Shown piece after piece: positions 45,846 through 53,689 of a stretch of 64,000 nt of DNA; the first letter of the stretch is position 1, and each line of letters begins with the position of its first letter. A model generated the notes under the pieces. It searched no databases. It was not told the origin of the DNA and saw only the letters and a program-made list of their open reading frames with translations. Both the position numbers and the translations under genes were made by a program. Source of the stretch: Limisphaerales bacterium (GTDB lineage: Bacteria; Verrucomicrobiota; Verrucomicrobiia; Limisphaerales; SXTU01); contig WRPG01000007.1 in NCBI GenBank assembly GCA_009773355.1, forward strand, positions 1 to 64,000, written 5' to 3'.

Positions 45846-46220
45846 GTGACAAGTCCGCTCGCCCTGCTCCTCTATGAACGCCTGCTCCCCGGCAGCGCGC
45901 TGGGCAACAAGCTGCGCGACCAGGGCTATCGCATCCAGCACCTCACGGACGCCACGACGCTCGCCTCCACCGCCGAGCAGGAGAAGCCGCTGGTTGTCTT
46001 CGTGGATTTGGAGCTGAAAAACTCGGACGCCTTCGCTGCCATCAAATCGCTCAAGGACACCGCCTGGACCGCGCACCTGCCCATCCTCGCCTTCAGCAGT
46101 CCGCGTCACGAAAAACTCCAAGCCGACGCGCTCGCCGCCGGAGCCACGCTCATCGCCAGCGACGAATCCATCCTCACCCAGCTCTCCGCGATGCTCGACC
46201 AGGCGATGGCGGTGGAGTGA
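45846..46220 (+). CDS. Receiver-like (pseudo-receiver) protein
   Basis: A 124-residue protein from GTG 45846. It follows the CheY fold pattern: a phosphoacceptor-like Asp in LVVFVDLELKNSD, strand 4 with LPILAFSSPR and an alpha-4 ALAAGATLIASDES segment. But the paired acidic residues after strand 1 are missing (it reads ALLLYERLLPG) and the conserved Lys of strand 5 is absent. It therefore probably does not get phosphorylated by the usual chemistry. No output domain. The next gene, chdC, follows after 106 bp that are almost entirely an inverted repeat. Confidence 0.7.
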   Translation: MTSPLALLLYERLLPGSALGNKLRDQGYRIQHLTDATTLASTAEQEKPLVVFVDLELKNSDAFAAIKSLKDTAWTAHLPILAFSSPRHEKLQADALAAGATLIASDESILTQLSAMLDQAMAVE

Positions 46221-46222
46221 CT

Positions 46223-46322
46223 GGGAAAGTAATTAGTGATTAGTTGCGAGTTGATTGCCCCTCCCGATTTCCGCCACGCTTTCCCCGCGAACGACCAAGC
46301 ACTCATTACTAATTACTTTCCC
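46223..46322. repeat. Inverted repeat of 7-nt units filling the gap before chdC
   Basis: The left arm begins GGGAAAGTAATTAGTGATTA (46223 on) and the right arm ends ACTAATTACTTTCCC (up to 46322). Internal units read GTAATTA, GTGATTA, GTTGCGA on the left and the complement on the right. It spans from 3 bp after one stop codon to 5 bp before the chdC ATG, and so contributes the chdC ribosome-binding region. Confidence 0.85.
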
Positions 46323-46326
46323 CATC

Positions 46327-47145
46327 ATGGCCATTCCCTCCATCAAACTCACCCAAGGCATCCACGTCCTGCACCTCTTCTTCCGCGTGGACCGCGTCCG
46401 CTGGGCCGCCCTGCCCGCCGGCGAGTCCGCCGCCACGCGCGACCGGCTCGACGCCCTCGCGAAGAAGTATCCCGGTCCTGCCACGCCTCGCGTCTGCACG
46501 TATGCGGGCGTCGGCGGCAAGGCGGACCTTGGCTTCATGATTTACGCCGCCGAGTTGCAGGACTTGAGCGCAATGCAGCGCGAGGTGGAACTGGCGTTCC
46601 CTGCCGGCACGTTGCAACTGGTCTACTCCTACCTGAGCGTCACCGAGCTGCCGGAATACGTCACGACCGATGACGACTTGAAGCGGATGATTCAGCACGG
46701 CGAGCGCAAGCTCCAGCCCGGCACGCCGGAGTTCGACGAGGCCTTCACCGCCGCCAAGAAGCGGAACGACGAATACAAGTTCTACCGCCTGAACCCCGAA
46801 TTGGAGGACTGGGAAATCATGTGCTTCTACGGCATGACCAAGAAGCGCGACCTCGCCGACAACTGGTATATGCTCGACTTCGACACGCGCAAGAAGCTCA
46901 TGGGGAGCCACGCCAAGACGGGCCGCAAATTCGCCGGCCGCATCTCGCAGCTCATCACCGGCTCCACCGGCATGGACGAGTATGAATGGGGCGTGACGCT
47001 CATCGCGCACAGCCTCGATGCCGTGAAGGAAATCATCTACGAGATGCGCTTCGACGAGGTGAGCGCCCGCTACGGCGAGTTTGGCCCGTTCTACATCAAC
47101 CTGCGGCTCCAGCCGGGGGACTTGTGGGAGCATTTGAAGCTGTGA
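46327..47145 (+). CDS. chdC: Chlorite dismutase-family protein (ChdC/HemQ, coproheme decarboxylase)
   Basis: A 272-residue protein from ATG 46327. The family layout is a tandem ferredoxin-like fold. Matching segments are the TDDDLKRMIQHGERK region, FYGMTKKRDLADNWYMLDFDTRKKLMGSHAKTGRKFAGRISQLITGSTG (shortened here to its key residues M, H and TG), and EWGVTLIAHSLDAVKEIIYEMRFDEVSARYGEFGPFY near the end. ChdC oxidatively removes two propionates from coproheme to make haem b in the coproporphyrin-dependent pathway. Assignment to ChdC over chlorite dismutase is based on the MRFDEVSARYGEFG end. A haem-biosynthesis-related gene, hemW, is 0.8 kb downstream. Confidence 0.85.
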   Translation: MAIPSIKLTQGIHVLHLFFRVDRVRWAALPAGESAATRDRLDALAKKYPGPATPRVCTYAGVGGKADLGFMIYAAELQDLSAMQREVELAFPAGTLQLVYSYLSVTELPEYVTTDDDLKRMIQHGERKLQPGTPEFDEAFTAAKKRNDEYKFYRLNPELEDWEIMCFYGMTKKRDLADNWYMLDFDTRKKLMGSHAKTGRKFAGRISQLITGSTGMDEYEWGVTLIAHSLDAVKEIIYEMRFDEVSARYGEFGPFYINLRLQPGDLWEHLKL

Positions 47146-47297
47146 CCCGCAGCCGCCGAAGTCAGGGGGCGGAACATGACAAAACCATCTTCCGTGACAC
47201 GATAACTGTCGGGCTGGTGTTTTGGCTTCCGCTGTTGGTCGTTTTCGGCTGGTTCTTCTGGTGGCTGTTCTTCAGCGCTGACTACGAGCGGTTTTGA
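47142..47297 (+). CDS. Small single-helix membrane peptide
   Basis: A 51-residue frame whose GTG start overlaps the chdC stop (GTGA). The N-terminal part is charged (VTRSRRSQGAEHD) and the C-terminal part is one strongly hydrophobic, Trp/Phe-rich helix (LVFWLPLLVVFGWFFWWLFF). The overlap and topology fit a small co-translated membrane protein, but nothing identifies its role. It could be a chance frame. Confidence 0.45.
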   Translation: MTRSRRSQGAEHDKTIFRDTITVGLVFWLPLLVVFGWFFWWLFFSADYERF

Positions 47298-47354
47298 ATC
47301 CTGCATCGGGAAACAAGCCGTTGCAGAACCAATCCCGAAGTTTATGCTCCTGCC

Positions 47355-47591
47355 ATGAAGTCTTGCACACTCAACGAAGCCAGCACCCAGCTCGACCGCC
47401 TGTTCGAGGCCGCGCTTGCCGGTGAGGTGGTGCTGCTGACCAAGGGAACCCGGCAAGTGGTGCTTCGCCAAGCCGAAGGAGAGCCGGTGCCAGTTCGTCC
47501 GCCGGGATATTTTTCCGACTGCTACTCCGACGAGGACGCGGCTGAATCCAACCGCCTTGCCAGCGCGTCACCCACAGCACTCGTTGATTAA
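47355..47591 (+). CDS. Phd/YefM-like antitoxin
   Basis: A 78-residue protein. The N-terminal part (KSCTLNEASTQLDRLFEAAL, then GEVVLLTKGTRQVVLRQAEG) follows the prevent-host-death pattern, in which a short N-terminal strand-helix dimerises on DNA. The C-terminal part (GYFSDCYSDEDAAESNR) is the toxin-wrapping tail. It is followed after 9 bp by a PemK/MazF-type toxin gene. Confidence 0.75.
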   Translation: MKSCTLNEASTQLDRLFEAALAGEVVLLTKGTRQVVLRQAEGEPVPVRPPGYFSDCYSDEDAAESNRLASASPTALVD

Positions 47592-47600
47592 CGCCCGCCC

Positions 47601-47930
47601 GTGCAACAGTGGGACATCTGCCTGTTTCCGTTTGCCGAGGCCGGGCTGCATCCGGCAGTCGTCCTGTCCTCCGACGAGCGCTGCGCCAATCCGGCCCTTT
47701 CCCACGTCAACGCGCTGATTTGCACTTCCGTCCGAGTCACCCGGCCACTCAAGAAGCATGAAGCGATGCTGGATGCGGCCGATGGTCTGGATTGGGAAAC
47801 AGCGGTGCGGTGCGATGTCATCCACCTCCTACCCAAGGCTGCCTTCGCCGTTCCGCGCGGACGAGTCAGCCTCGCAAGGCAGGTAGTCATCGCGCGAAAG
47901 CTTGCCGAGTGTCAGCGCCTGCGCTGGTAA
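47601..47930 (+). CDS. PemK/MazF-type toxin
   Basis: A 109-residue protein from GTG 47601. It follows the PemK/MazF SH3-like barrel: WDICLFPF near the start, HPAVVLSSDERC, NALICTSVRVT, and a C-terminal helix. Such toxins are usually sequence-specific mRNA endonucleases; the target sequence cannot be inferred. The stop lies two bases before the hemW start, so hemW may share the transcript. This is the second toxin-antitoxin pair in the window. Confidence 0.78.
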   Translation: MQQWDICLFPFAEAGLHPAVVLSSDERCANPALSHVNALICTSVRVTRPLKKHEAMLDAADGLDWETAVRCDVIHLLPKAAFAVPRGRVSLARQVVIARKLAECQRLRW

Positions 47931-47932
47931 AG

Positions 47933-49114
47933 ATGTCTGCCCCCGTCACCAGCCTCTACCTCCACGTCCCGTTCTGCGCGCACAAGTGCGAGTATTGCGC
48001 GTTCTACTCCGCCGTGCCGAAGGAGGACTTGGTCAGCCGTTACGTCAACGCGCTGGTGCAGGAGCTGGAGTTGGTCGCGCACGAGCTGAAGCCGAAGACG
48101 GTGTTCTTCGGCGGGGGAACGCCATCGCTGCTGAACCTCAAGCAGTGGGAGCAAATCCTCAAAGCCTTCGAGCGGCTCGGACTGCTCGGCGCCGAGGAAT
48201 GGACCGTCGAGTGCAATCCCGCCACCGTCTCCGCTGACAAAGCGAAGCTCCTTCGCGACTTCGGTGTGAACCGCATCTCGATGGGCGTGCAGTCGCTCGA
48301 TGAGCGATTGCTGGAGCGGCTCGGACGCATCCACAGCCGCGAGCAGGTCTTCAAGTCCTTCGACACGCTGCGCGCCGCCGGCTTCGCGAACATCAACGTG
48401 GACCTCATGTTCGCCATCCCCACGCAGACGATGGAGCACTGGCAGGCCACGCTCCGCGAGGCCATTGCGCTCGGCAGCGAACACCTGTCCTGCTACGAGG
48501 TTATTTACGAGGACGACACACCGCTGTTCCACCAGCTTCAGGCCGGCGAGTTCGACGTGGACGAAGAACTCACCGAGGCGATGTATGAGGAACTGGTCGC
48601 GACGGCAGGCAAAAGCGGCTTCCAGCAGTATGAAGTCGCCAACTTCGCGAAATCTGCATTCCCCATTCCCCATTCCCCATTCCCCATTCCCTCGCAGGCG
48701 TGCCGCCACAACGTGAACTACTGGCGCGGCGGCCAATGCCACGCGCTCGGCCCCAGCGCCGCCGGCTACGTGCGCGGCGTGCGGACGAAGAACTGGTCGA
48801 ACACGCAGCTCTACTGCGAGCAGTTGGAGAAGGGCGTCCGCGCCATTGAATCTCGTGAGGAACTTCCACCGCTTGCCCGCGCGGGCGAGATTGCGGCGTT
48901 CGGCCTGCGCATGAACGTGGGCTGGGGTTTCGAGGAGTTCCGCAGCATCACCGGCTTTGACCTCCGTGAGCATTGGATTGCAGACATGGACACGCTCGTC
49001 GCCGAAGGTTTCGCCATCCGCACTGACGAGCGCTTCCGGCTGACTCCGCGCGGCTTGCGCTTCGCCGACCATGCGGCGGAGAAGTTTCTTCGGCCAGAGG
49101 CGATTCCAGCGTAA
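47933..49114 (+). CDS. hemW: HemW, radical SAM haem chaperone
   Basis: A 393-residue protein from ATG 47933. The radical SAM cluster motif is CAHKCEYC with C15, C19 and C22 (CX3CX2C), the HemN/HemW family spacing. Conserved segments are FFGGGTPSLL, RISMGVQSLDE, NVDLMFAIPTQTMEHW and QQYEVANFAK. It lacks the longer coproporphyrinogen dehydrogenase N-terminus, fitting HemW, which binds haem and delivers it to respiratory enzymes. At residues about 242-253 there is a Pro/Ser/Phe-rich insertion coded by five tandem copies of CATTCCC, immediately after the YEVANFAK motif; the family normally continues directly into CRHNxxYW. Confidence 0.88.
   Translation: MSAPVTSLYLHVPFCAHKCEYCAFYSAVPKEDLVSRYVNALVQELELVAHELKPKTVFFGGGTPSLLNLKQWEQILKAFERLGLLGAEEWTVECNPATVSADKAKLLRDFGVNRISMGVQSLDERLLERLGRIHSREQVFKSFDTLRAAGFANINVDLMFAIPTQTMEHWQATLREAIALGSEHLSCYEVIYEDDTPLFHQLQAGEFDVDEELTEAMYEELVATAGKSGFQQYEVANFAKSAFPIPHSPFPIPSQACRHNVNYWRGGQCHALGPSAAGYVRGVRTKNWSNTQLYCEQLEKGVRAIESREELPPLARAGEIAAFGLRMNVGWGFEEFRSITGFDLREHWIADMDTLVAEGFAIRTDERFRLTPRGLRFADHAAEKFLRPEAIPA
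48657..48691 (+). repeat. Tandem heptamer (CATTCCC x5) inside hemW
   Basis: Five perfect copies of CATTCCC occupy 48657-48691 and are translated as part of FPIPHSPFPIP. The repeat keeps the frame open. It falls at a surface-loop position of HemW. The 7-nt unit size is the same as in the intergenic inverted repeats. Confidence 0.9.
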
Positions 49115-49286
49115 CCACGAGCCTTCGCCCCGACTCTCTCCTGTTTCCGGCGGGTTTCTGAATAGCCCCCCGAACCATCGCGTCGGCAGACCCGGCACGC
49201 GGATTTAACATTCGCCAAAGCAGTGCGGGTGACGTGGAATGACCACGTTCCCGGTGACGGCAACGGTAATTTGAAAGGCTCAAACG

Positions 49287-50321
49287 ATGACGACTACTGA
49301 AACGTCCGCGACGCTCGCGGGAGACAAGGATTTGCAGGCGCTCGAAAAGCTGAAGACCGCCAGCGCCGCCATCCGGCGCGAACTCGGCAAGGTCATCGTC
49401 GGCCAGGAGGATGTCGTCGAGGAGGCGCTCATCGCCATCTTCACGCGCAGCCACGCGCTGCTCGTCGGCGTGCCCGGCCTGGCGAAGACGCTGCTCGTCT
49501 CGACGCTTGCGCAGACGCTGCACCTCGGCTTCAAGCGCATCCAGTTCACGCCCGACCTGATGCCCAGCGACATCACCGGCACCGAGGTCATCCAGCAGGA
49601 CCAGACCAGCGGCGAGCGCGTGTTCCGCTTCCTCAAAGGCCCCATCTTCTCAAACATCATCCTCGCCGACGAAATCAACCGCACGCCGCCCAAAACGCAG
49701 GCCGCGATGCTCGAGGCGATGCAGGAGCGCAAAGTCACTGTCGCCGGTGTGGACCACGCGCTGCCGAACCCGTTCTTCGTGCTCGCCACGCAAAACCCGA
49801 TTGAGCAGGAAGGCACTTACCCGCTGCCCGAGGCGCAGCTCGACCGCTTCATGTTCATGATCAACGTGGACTACCCGACCACGGCGGAGGAACTCCAAAT
49901 CATGAAGATGGCCACCGGCGCGCCCATCGAGAAGCCGCAGGCCGTCCTCACTGAGGAAGACATCCTCGAACTCCAGGCCACCGTCCTCCGGATGCCCGTG
50001 GCCGAGCACGTCTATCAATACGCCGAGCGCATCGTCCGGGTGACGCGCATCAAGACCCCGGAGGCGAACGACTACTGCAAGAAGTTCCTCTCCTGGGGTG
50101 CCGGCCCGCGCGCGAGCCTGAACCTAATCCTCGCCGCGAAAGCCCGCGCGATGCTGCGCGGCCAGTTCCATGTGAGCTGCGACGACGTGGCCGCTGTCGC
50201 GCCGCCCATCCTGCGCCACCGCATCATCCCGAACTTCGCCGCCCAGAGCGAAGGCATCACCGCCGACGACGTGGTGAAGAAGATTTTGGAGGCGATTCCG
50301 AAGGACCAGAAGGTGGCGTGA
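49287..50321 (+). CDS. MoxR-family AAA+ ATPase (operon 2)
   Basis: A 344-residue protein. GAAAGG about 10 bp upstream is a good ribosome-binding site for ATG 49287. Walker A is GVPGLAKT at 61-68, Walker B includes ILADEINRTPPKTQAAMLEA, and the sensor is ATQNPIEQEGTYPLPEAQ. It is the first gene of operon 2. Its sequence is closely parallel to the operon-1 MoxR but without the Pro/Thr leader. A weak hairpin (ACGTGG/CCACGT, 49232-49248) lies in the 172-bp leader. The DUF58 gene follows after 111 bp that hold an inverted repeat. Confidence 0.93.
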   Translation: MTTTETSATLAGDKDLQALEKLKTASAAIRRELGKVIVGQEDVVEEALIAIFTRSHALLVGVPGLAKTLLVSTLAQTLHLGFKRIQFTPDLMPSDITGTEVIQQDQTSGERVFRFLKGPIFSNIILADEINRTPPKTQAAMLEAMQERKVTVAGVDHALPNPFFVLATQNPIEQEGTYPLPEAQLDRFMFMINVDYPTTAEELQIMKMATGAPIEKPQAVLTEEDILELQATVLRMPVAEHVYQYAERIVRVTRIKTPEANDYCKKFLSWGAGPRASLNLILAAKARAMLRGQFHVSCDDVAAVAPPILRHRIIPNFAAQSEGITADDVVKKILEAIPKDQKVA

Positions 50322-50428
50322 AATGTCGAAGCTCGAATGTCGAATGACGAATTGCCCCACGCGCGGCGCGCTTGAACCAGGCCGCGTGCGTTTCGTTCGC
50401 AATTCGCAATTCGCAATTAGCAATTCCC
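50320..50428. repeat. Inverted repeat of 7-nt units (AATTGCG) between moxR and DUF58
   Basis: The left arm (50320-50355) reads AATGTCG, AAGCTCG, AATGTCG, AATGACG, AATTGCC. The right arm (50395-50428), reverse complemented, reads AATTGCT then three copies of AATTGCG. The element fills 50322-50432 between the moxR stop and the DUF58 ATG. In operon 1 these same genes overlap by 4 bp. Confidence 0.88.
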
Positions 50429-50432
50429 TCTG

Positions 50433-51338
50433 ATGGACGCCGCCACGCTCGCCACACTCCTCGACCCCGTCGCGATTTCTCGCGCCGAGACGCTCGGGAT
50501 GCACGCGCGTTACCTCGTCGAGGGCTACATGGCGGGCGAGCACAAGTCGCCTTACCACGGCTTCGCCATCGAGTTCGCCCAGCATCGCGAATACGCCCCC
50601 GGTGACGACCTTCGTTACCTCGACTGGAAAGTCCTCGGCCGCACCGACCGCTATTACATCAAGCAGTTCGAGCAGGAGACCAACTACGTCGCGCACATCC
50701 TCCTCGACGGCTCGGAGTCCATGAAATACGGCTCCGGCGGCTACACCAAGCTCGCCTACGGCAAGATGCTCGCCGCCTGCCTCAGCTACCTCATCCTCCA
50801 CCAGCGCGATGCCGTGGCGCTGGACATCTTCGACACCGAGACCCGCGAATACCTCCCGCGCAGCAACAGCCACGCGATGATTCACAAGGTGCTCGCCACG
50901 CTCGCCGCGTTCGAGCCGGCGCGCCAGACGAACATCGCCGCCATCCTGCACGAGATGGCCCGACAAGTCCGCCGGCGCGGCATCGTCGTCATCATCAGCG
51001 ACCTCTTCGACGACGAGGAGAAGATCATGGAGGGCATCCAGCACCTGCGCTTCGGCGGCAGCGAGGTCGTTGTCTTCCACCTGATGGACCCGGCGGAGCT
51101 GGAGTTCAAGTTCAACGGCCTCGTCGAGTTCGTCGGCCTCGAAGCCATCCCGAACATCCTCACACGCCCGCAGGAAATCCGGGCCAGCTACCAGTCCGAG
51201 GTCGAGCGCTTCCGGTCAACGCTGCGCTCCGGCTGCGAGAAGAATCACGTTCATTTCGTCCCGGTGAACACAGCCCAACCCTTGCATGAGGTTTTGTCGG
51301 GCTATCTGGCCTTCCGGTTGAAGACCTCAATCAAATGA
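50433..51338 (+). CDS. DUF58 protein (operon 2)
   Basis: A 301-residue protein with the DUF58 signature (HGFAIEFAQHREYAPGDDLR, YLDWKVLGRTDRYYIKQFE) and a vWA-like fold from HILLDGSESMKYGS, with MIDAS D-x-S-E-S. The stop overlaps the next start by 4 bp. It is the probable partner of the MoxR ATPase upstream. It is more than half alike, by eye, to the DUF58 protein of operon 1. Confidence 0.9.
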   Translation: MDAATLATLLDPVAISRAETLGMHARYLVEGYMAGEHKSPYHGFAIEFAQHREYAPGDDLRYLDWKVLGRTDRYYIKQFEQETNYVAHILLDGSESMKYGSGGYTKLAYGKMLAACLSYLILHQRDAVALDIFDTETREYLPRSNSHAMIHKVLATLAAFEPARQTNIAAILHEMARQVRRRGIVVIISDLFDDEEKIMEGIQHLRFGGSEVVVFHLMDPAELEFKFNGLVEFVGLEAIPNILTRPQEIRASYQSEVERFRSTLRSGCEKNHVHFVPVNTAQPLHEVLSGYLAFRLKTSIK

Positions 51339-53578
51339 GCTTCCTCAACCCCTTCATGCTTTTCGGTGCCGGCGCCATCGCCGTGCCCATCATCATCCAC
51401 CTGCTCAACCGCCGCCGCTTCCAGCGCGTGGTCTGGGCGGCGATGCGCTTCGTTAAGGTCTCCACCGAGAAGAACCAGCGCCGGATGCTGGTCGAGGACA
51501 TGATTCTCCTCGCCATCCGCTGCCTGATGCTCGCGCTGCTCGCGCTCGCGGTCGCGCGGCCCGCGATGCGTTCCACCACGCACAATGTCTTCGGCCAGTC
51601 GAAGGTCACCGCCGTCATCGTCCTCGACAACTCCGCGAGCATGGGCGTCTCTGACGGCGTCCAGACACGCTTCGACAAGGCCCGCAAAATCGCCGAGCAG
51701 GCCGTGGATGCGCTGCCTTCCGGCTCCGCTGCCGCCGTGATTCTCGCGTCCGATGTGGCCAAGGAAGTCATCAAGGAGCCGACCCACGACCTCAACCTCG
51801 CCCGCAAAGCCGTCCGCGAAGCACCGCTCTCCGACCGGCCCACGGACCTTTTCCCCTCCATCGAGAAGGCGCTCGAAACGCTCAAGGGCCGCTCCGCCAT
51901 CCGCAAAGAGGTTTACCTCATCACCGACGGCCAGCTCGCCGGCTGGCGGCAGCTTGGCGACATTCAGAAGACGTTGAAGACTGCCAAGGAGCAGACCGGC
52001 GAGCAGCAGGTTTCCTCGCACATCGTCCTCATCAGCGACCACGAGGAGCGGAACCTTGGCGTCAGTGGCCTCGTCCTTAGCAGCGGCCTCGCGCCGCTGA
52101 ACCGCCCGTTGCGCTTCGAGGCGCAGGTCGCCAACTACGGCAAGCTGGAGGCCAAGGACATCAAGGTCGCCCTGCTCGTGGACGGCGCGGCGGCCGACGA
52201 AGTCACCATCCCCAGCATCCCACCTGGCGGCACCCGCAGTGTCCCGCTGAACACCCGTCTCAAGACCGAGGGCTGGCACAGCATCACCGCGCGCATTGGC
52301 GGCGACCGCTTCCCCGGTGACGACACCCGCACGCTGGCCGTCCGCGCCATCCGCGAGATTCGCGTCCTGGTCGTGGACGGCGAACCCGGCACCGAGCCGC
52401 GCGAGTCGGAAACCTTCTTCCTCGACCACGCGCTCGTGCCCGTATCACCCGAGGAAGCCGAGCAATACTACGTCAAGACCTCCACCATCGGCCCCGCGGA
52501 CATGGGTGGCACGCGCTTCGACGACTTCGACACCGTGGTGCTCGCAAACGTCCCCGATTTCTCCACCGACACCGCGACGGCACTGGAGAACTTCGTGAAG
52601 CGCGGCGGCGGCCTGTTTCTTTTCCCGGGCGCGAAAATCAACGCGGCGTTCTACAACCAGCAGCTCGGCACCACGCGCAAGCTGTTGCCCGCGACCTTCG
52701 GCGAGCCGCGCGGCGACGCGGCGCAGGAGGACAAGTTCCTGACCTTCCAAACCAAAGGCTACGACCACCCCATCGTCGCGCTCTGGAACGACGCCACCGC
52801 CGGCACGCTCGCCAGCGCCCGGTTCTTCCGCACGTTTGAACTCAATCTGCTTTCGGTTCCGACCGCCGATGCCGGTGAGAAAGCGGGCAAACGGGAAAGT
52901 GGGAAAGGCGGTTCACCCACCAACTCGCTGGCCAACCTCGCCGCGCCCAAGGCCATCCTCCGATTCAGCGACGGCTCCATCGCGATGGCCGAGCGCGCAC
53001 TGGGCCTCGGTCGCGTCGTGATGTTCGCGAGCACGGCGGACACAGCGTGGAATGACCTCCCTGTGCGTCCCGCGTTCGTTCCCCTGCTCCACCGCACGCT
53101 CGGCACGCTCATCCAGCGCCACGACGAAGGCGCGAACGTCCGCGTCGGCGCACAGTTCGCCCGCCGCCTCACCGCTGACTTGCTGCACAAGGAAGCCGTG
53201 GTGATGGCTCCCGGCGCGGCCTCCAACACCCGCGACTTGCGCCGCGTCGAGCTGGTCAACGACACGCCCGTGCTCACCTACGAAGCCACCGACAAGGCCG
53301 GCATCTACGAAATCTCCATCGCCGAGCCCGCGACCGTGCTGAAGTTCGCCGCTCAGCCCGACCCTTCGGAATCCAGCATGGCCGAGCTGCCCGCCGAGGA
53401 GGTCACCTCCCTCGGCCAGGTCGCCGCCGTGCAGCGCTGGAACCCAACCTTGAACCTGCGCGAGTGGGTGGAGAAAGCCCGCGTCGGCGCAGAGTTCTGG
53501 CTGCCGATACTCTTGGCCGTTCTCGCATTGGCCGCGCTGGAGACGTTCCTCGCGCAGTATTTCAGCCGGGCCAAGTAA
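51335..53578 (+). CDS. BatA-like membrane protein with vWA domain (operon 2)
   Basis: A 747-residue protein. It opens with the BatA membrane segment (MSFLNPFMLFGAGAIAVPII), has a second helix at about 53-75, a vWA domain with MIDAS DNSAS (D98), then beta-rich and amidotransferase-like regions (VLVVDGEPG, then NVPDFSTDTATALENFVKRGGGLFLFPG). A C-terminal membrane helix is at about 720-742. The same order and topology as the operon-1 protein. Stop is followed by an 111-bp gap that holds an inverted repeat. Confidence 0.88.
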   Translation: MSFLNPFMLFGAGAIAVPIIIHLLNRRRFQRVVWAAMRFVKVSTEKNQRRMLVEDMILLAIRCLMLALLALAVARPAMRSTTHNVFGQSKVTAVIVLDNSASMGVSDGVQTRFDKARKIAEQAVDALPSGSAAAVILASDVAKEVIKEPTHDLNLARKAVREAPLSDRPTDLFPSIEKALETLKGRSAIRKEVYLITDGQLAGWRQLGDIQKTLKTAKEQTGEQQVSSHIVLISDHEERNLGVSGLVLSSGLAPLNRPLRFEAQVANYGKLEAKDIKVALLVDGAAADEVTIPSIPPGGTRSVPLNTRLKTEGWHSITARIGGDRFPGDDTRTLAVRAIREIRVLVVDGEPGTEPRESETFFLDHALVPVSPEEAEQYYVKTSTIGPADMGGTRFDDFDTVVLANVPDFSTDTATALENFVKRGGGLFLFPGAKINAAFYNQQLGTTRKLLPATFGEPRGDAAQEDKFLTFQTKGYDHPIVALWNDATAGTLASARFFRTFELNLLSVPTADAGEKAGKRESGKGGSPTNSLANLAAPKAILRFSDGSIAMAERALGLGRVVMFASTADTAWNDLPVRPAFVPLLHRTLGTLIQRHDEGANVRVGAQFARRLTADLLHKEAVVMAPGAASNTRDLRRVELVNDTPVLTYEATDKAGIYEISIAEPATVLKFAAQPDPSESSMAELPAEEVTSLGQVAAVQRWNPTLNLREWVEKARVGAEFWLPILLAVLALAALETFLAQYFSRAK

Positions 53579-53581
53579 TTC

Positions 53582-53682
53582 TTAGCCACTGATGAAACAC
53601 GGATTAAACACGGATGCGCGAAGCGAGTTGGACAGCCGCCGTGTCTTTATCCGTGTTTGTTCCGTGTTCAATCCGTGGCTAA
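53582..53682. repeat. Inverted repeat with CCGTGTT units, 34-bp arms
   Basis: Left arm 53582-53615 (TTAGCCACTGATGAAACACG onward, with AAACACGGAT twice) and right arm 53649-53682 (ATCCGTGTTTGTTCCGTG onward, ending GGCTAA) match as reverse complements with a few differences. It begins 4 bp after one stop and ends 8 bp before the next start. Confidence 0.88.
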
Positions 53683-53689
53683 ACAAACC

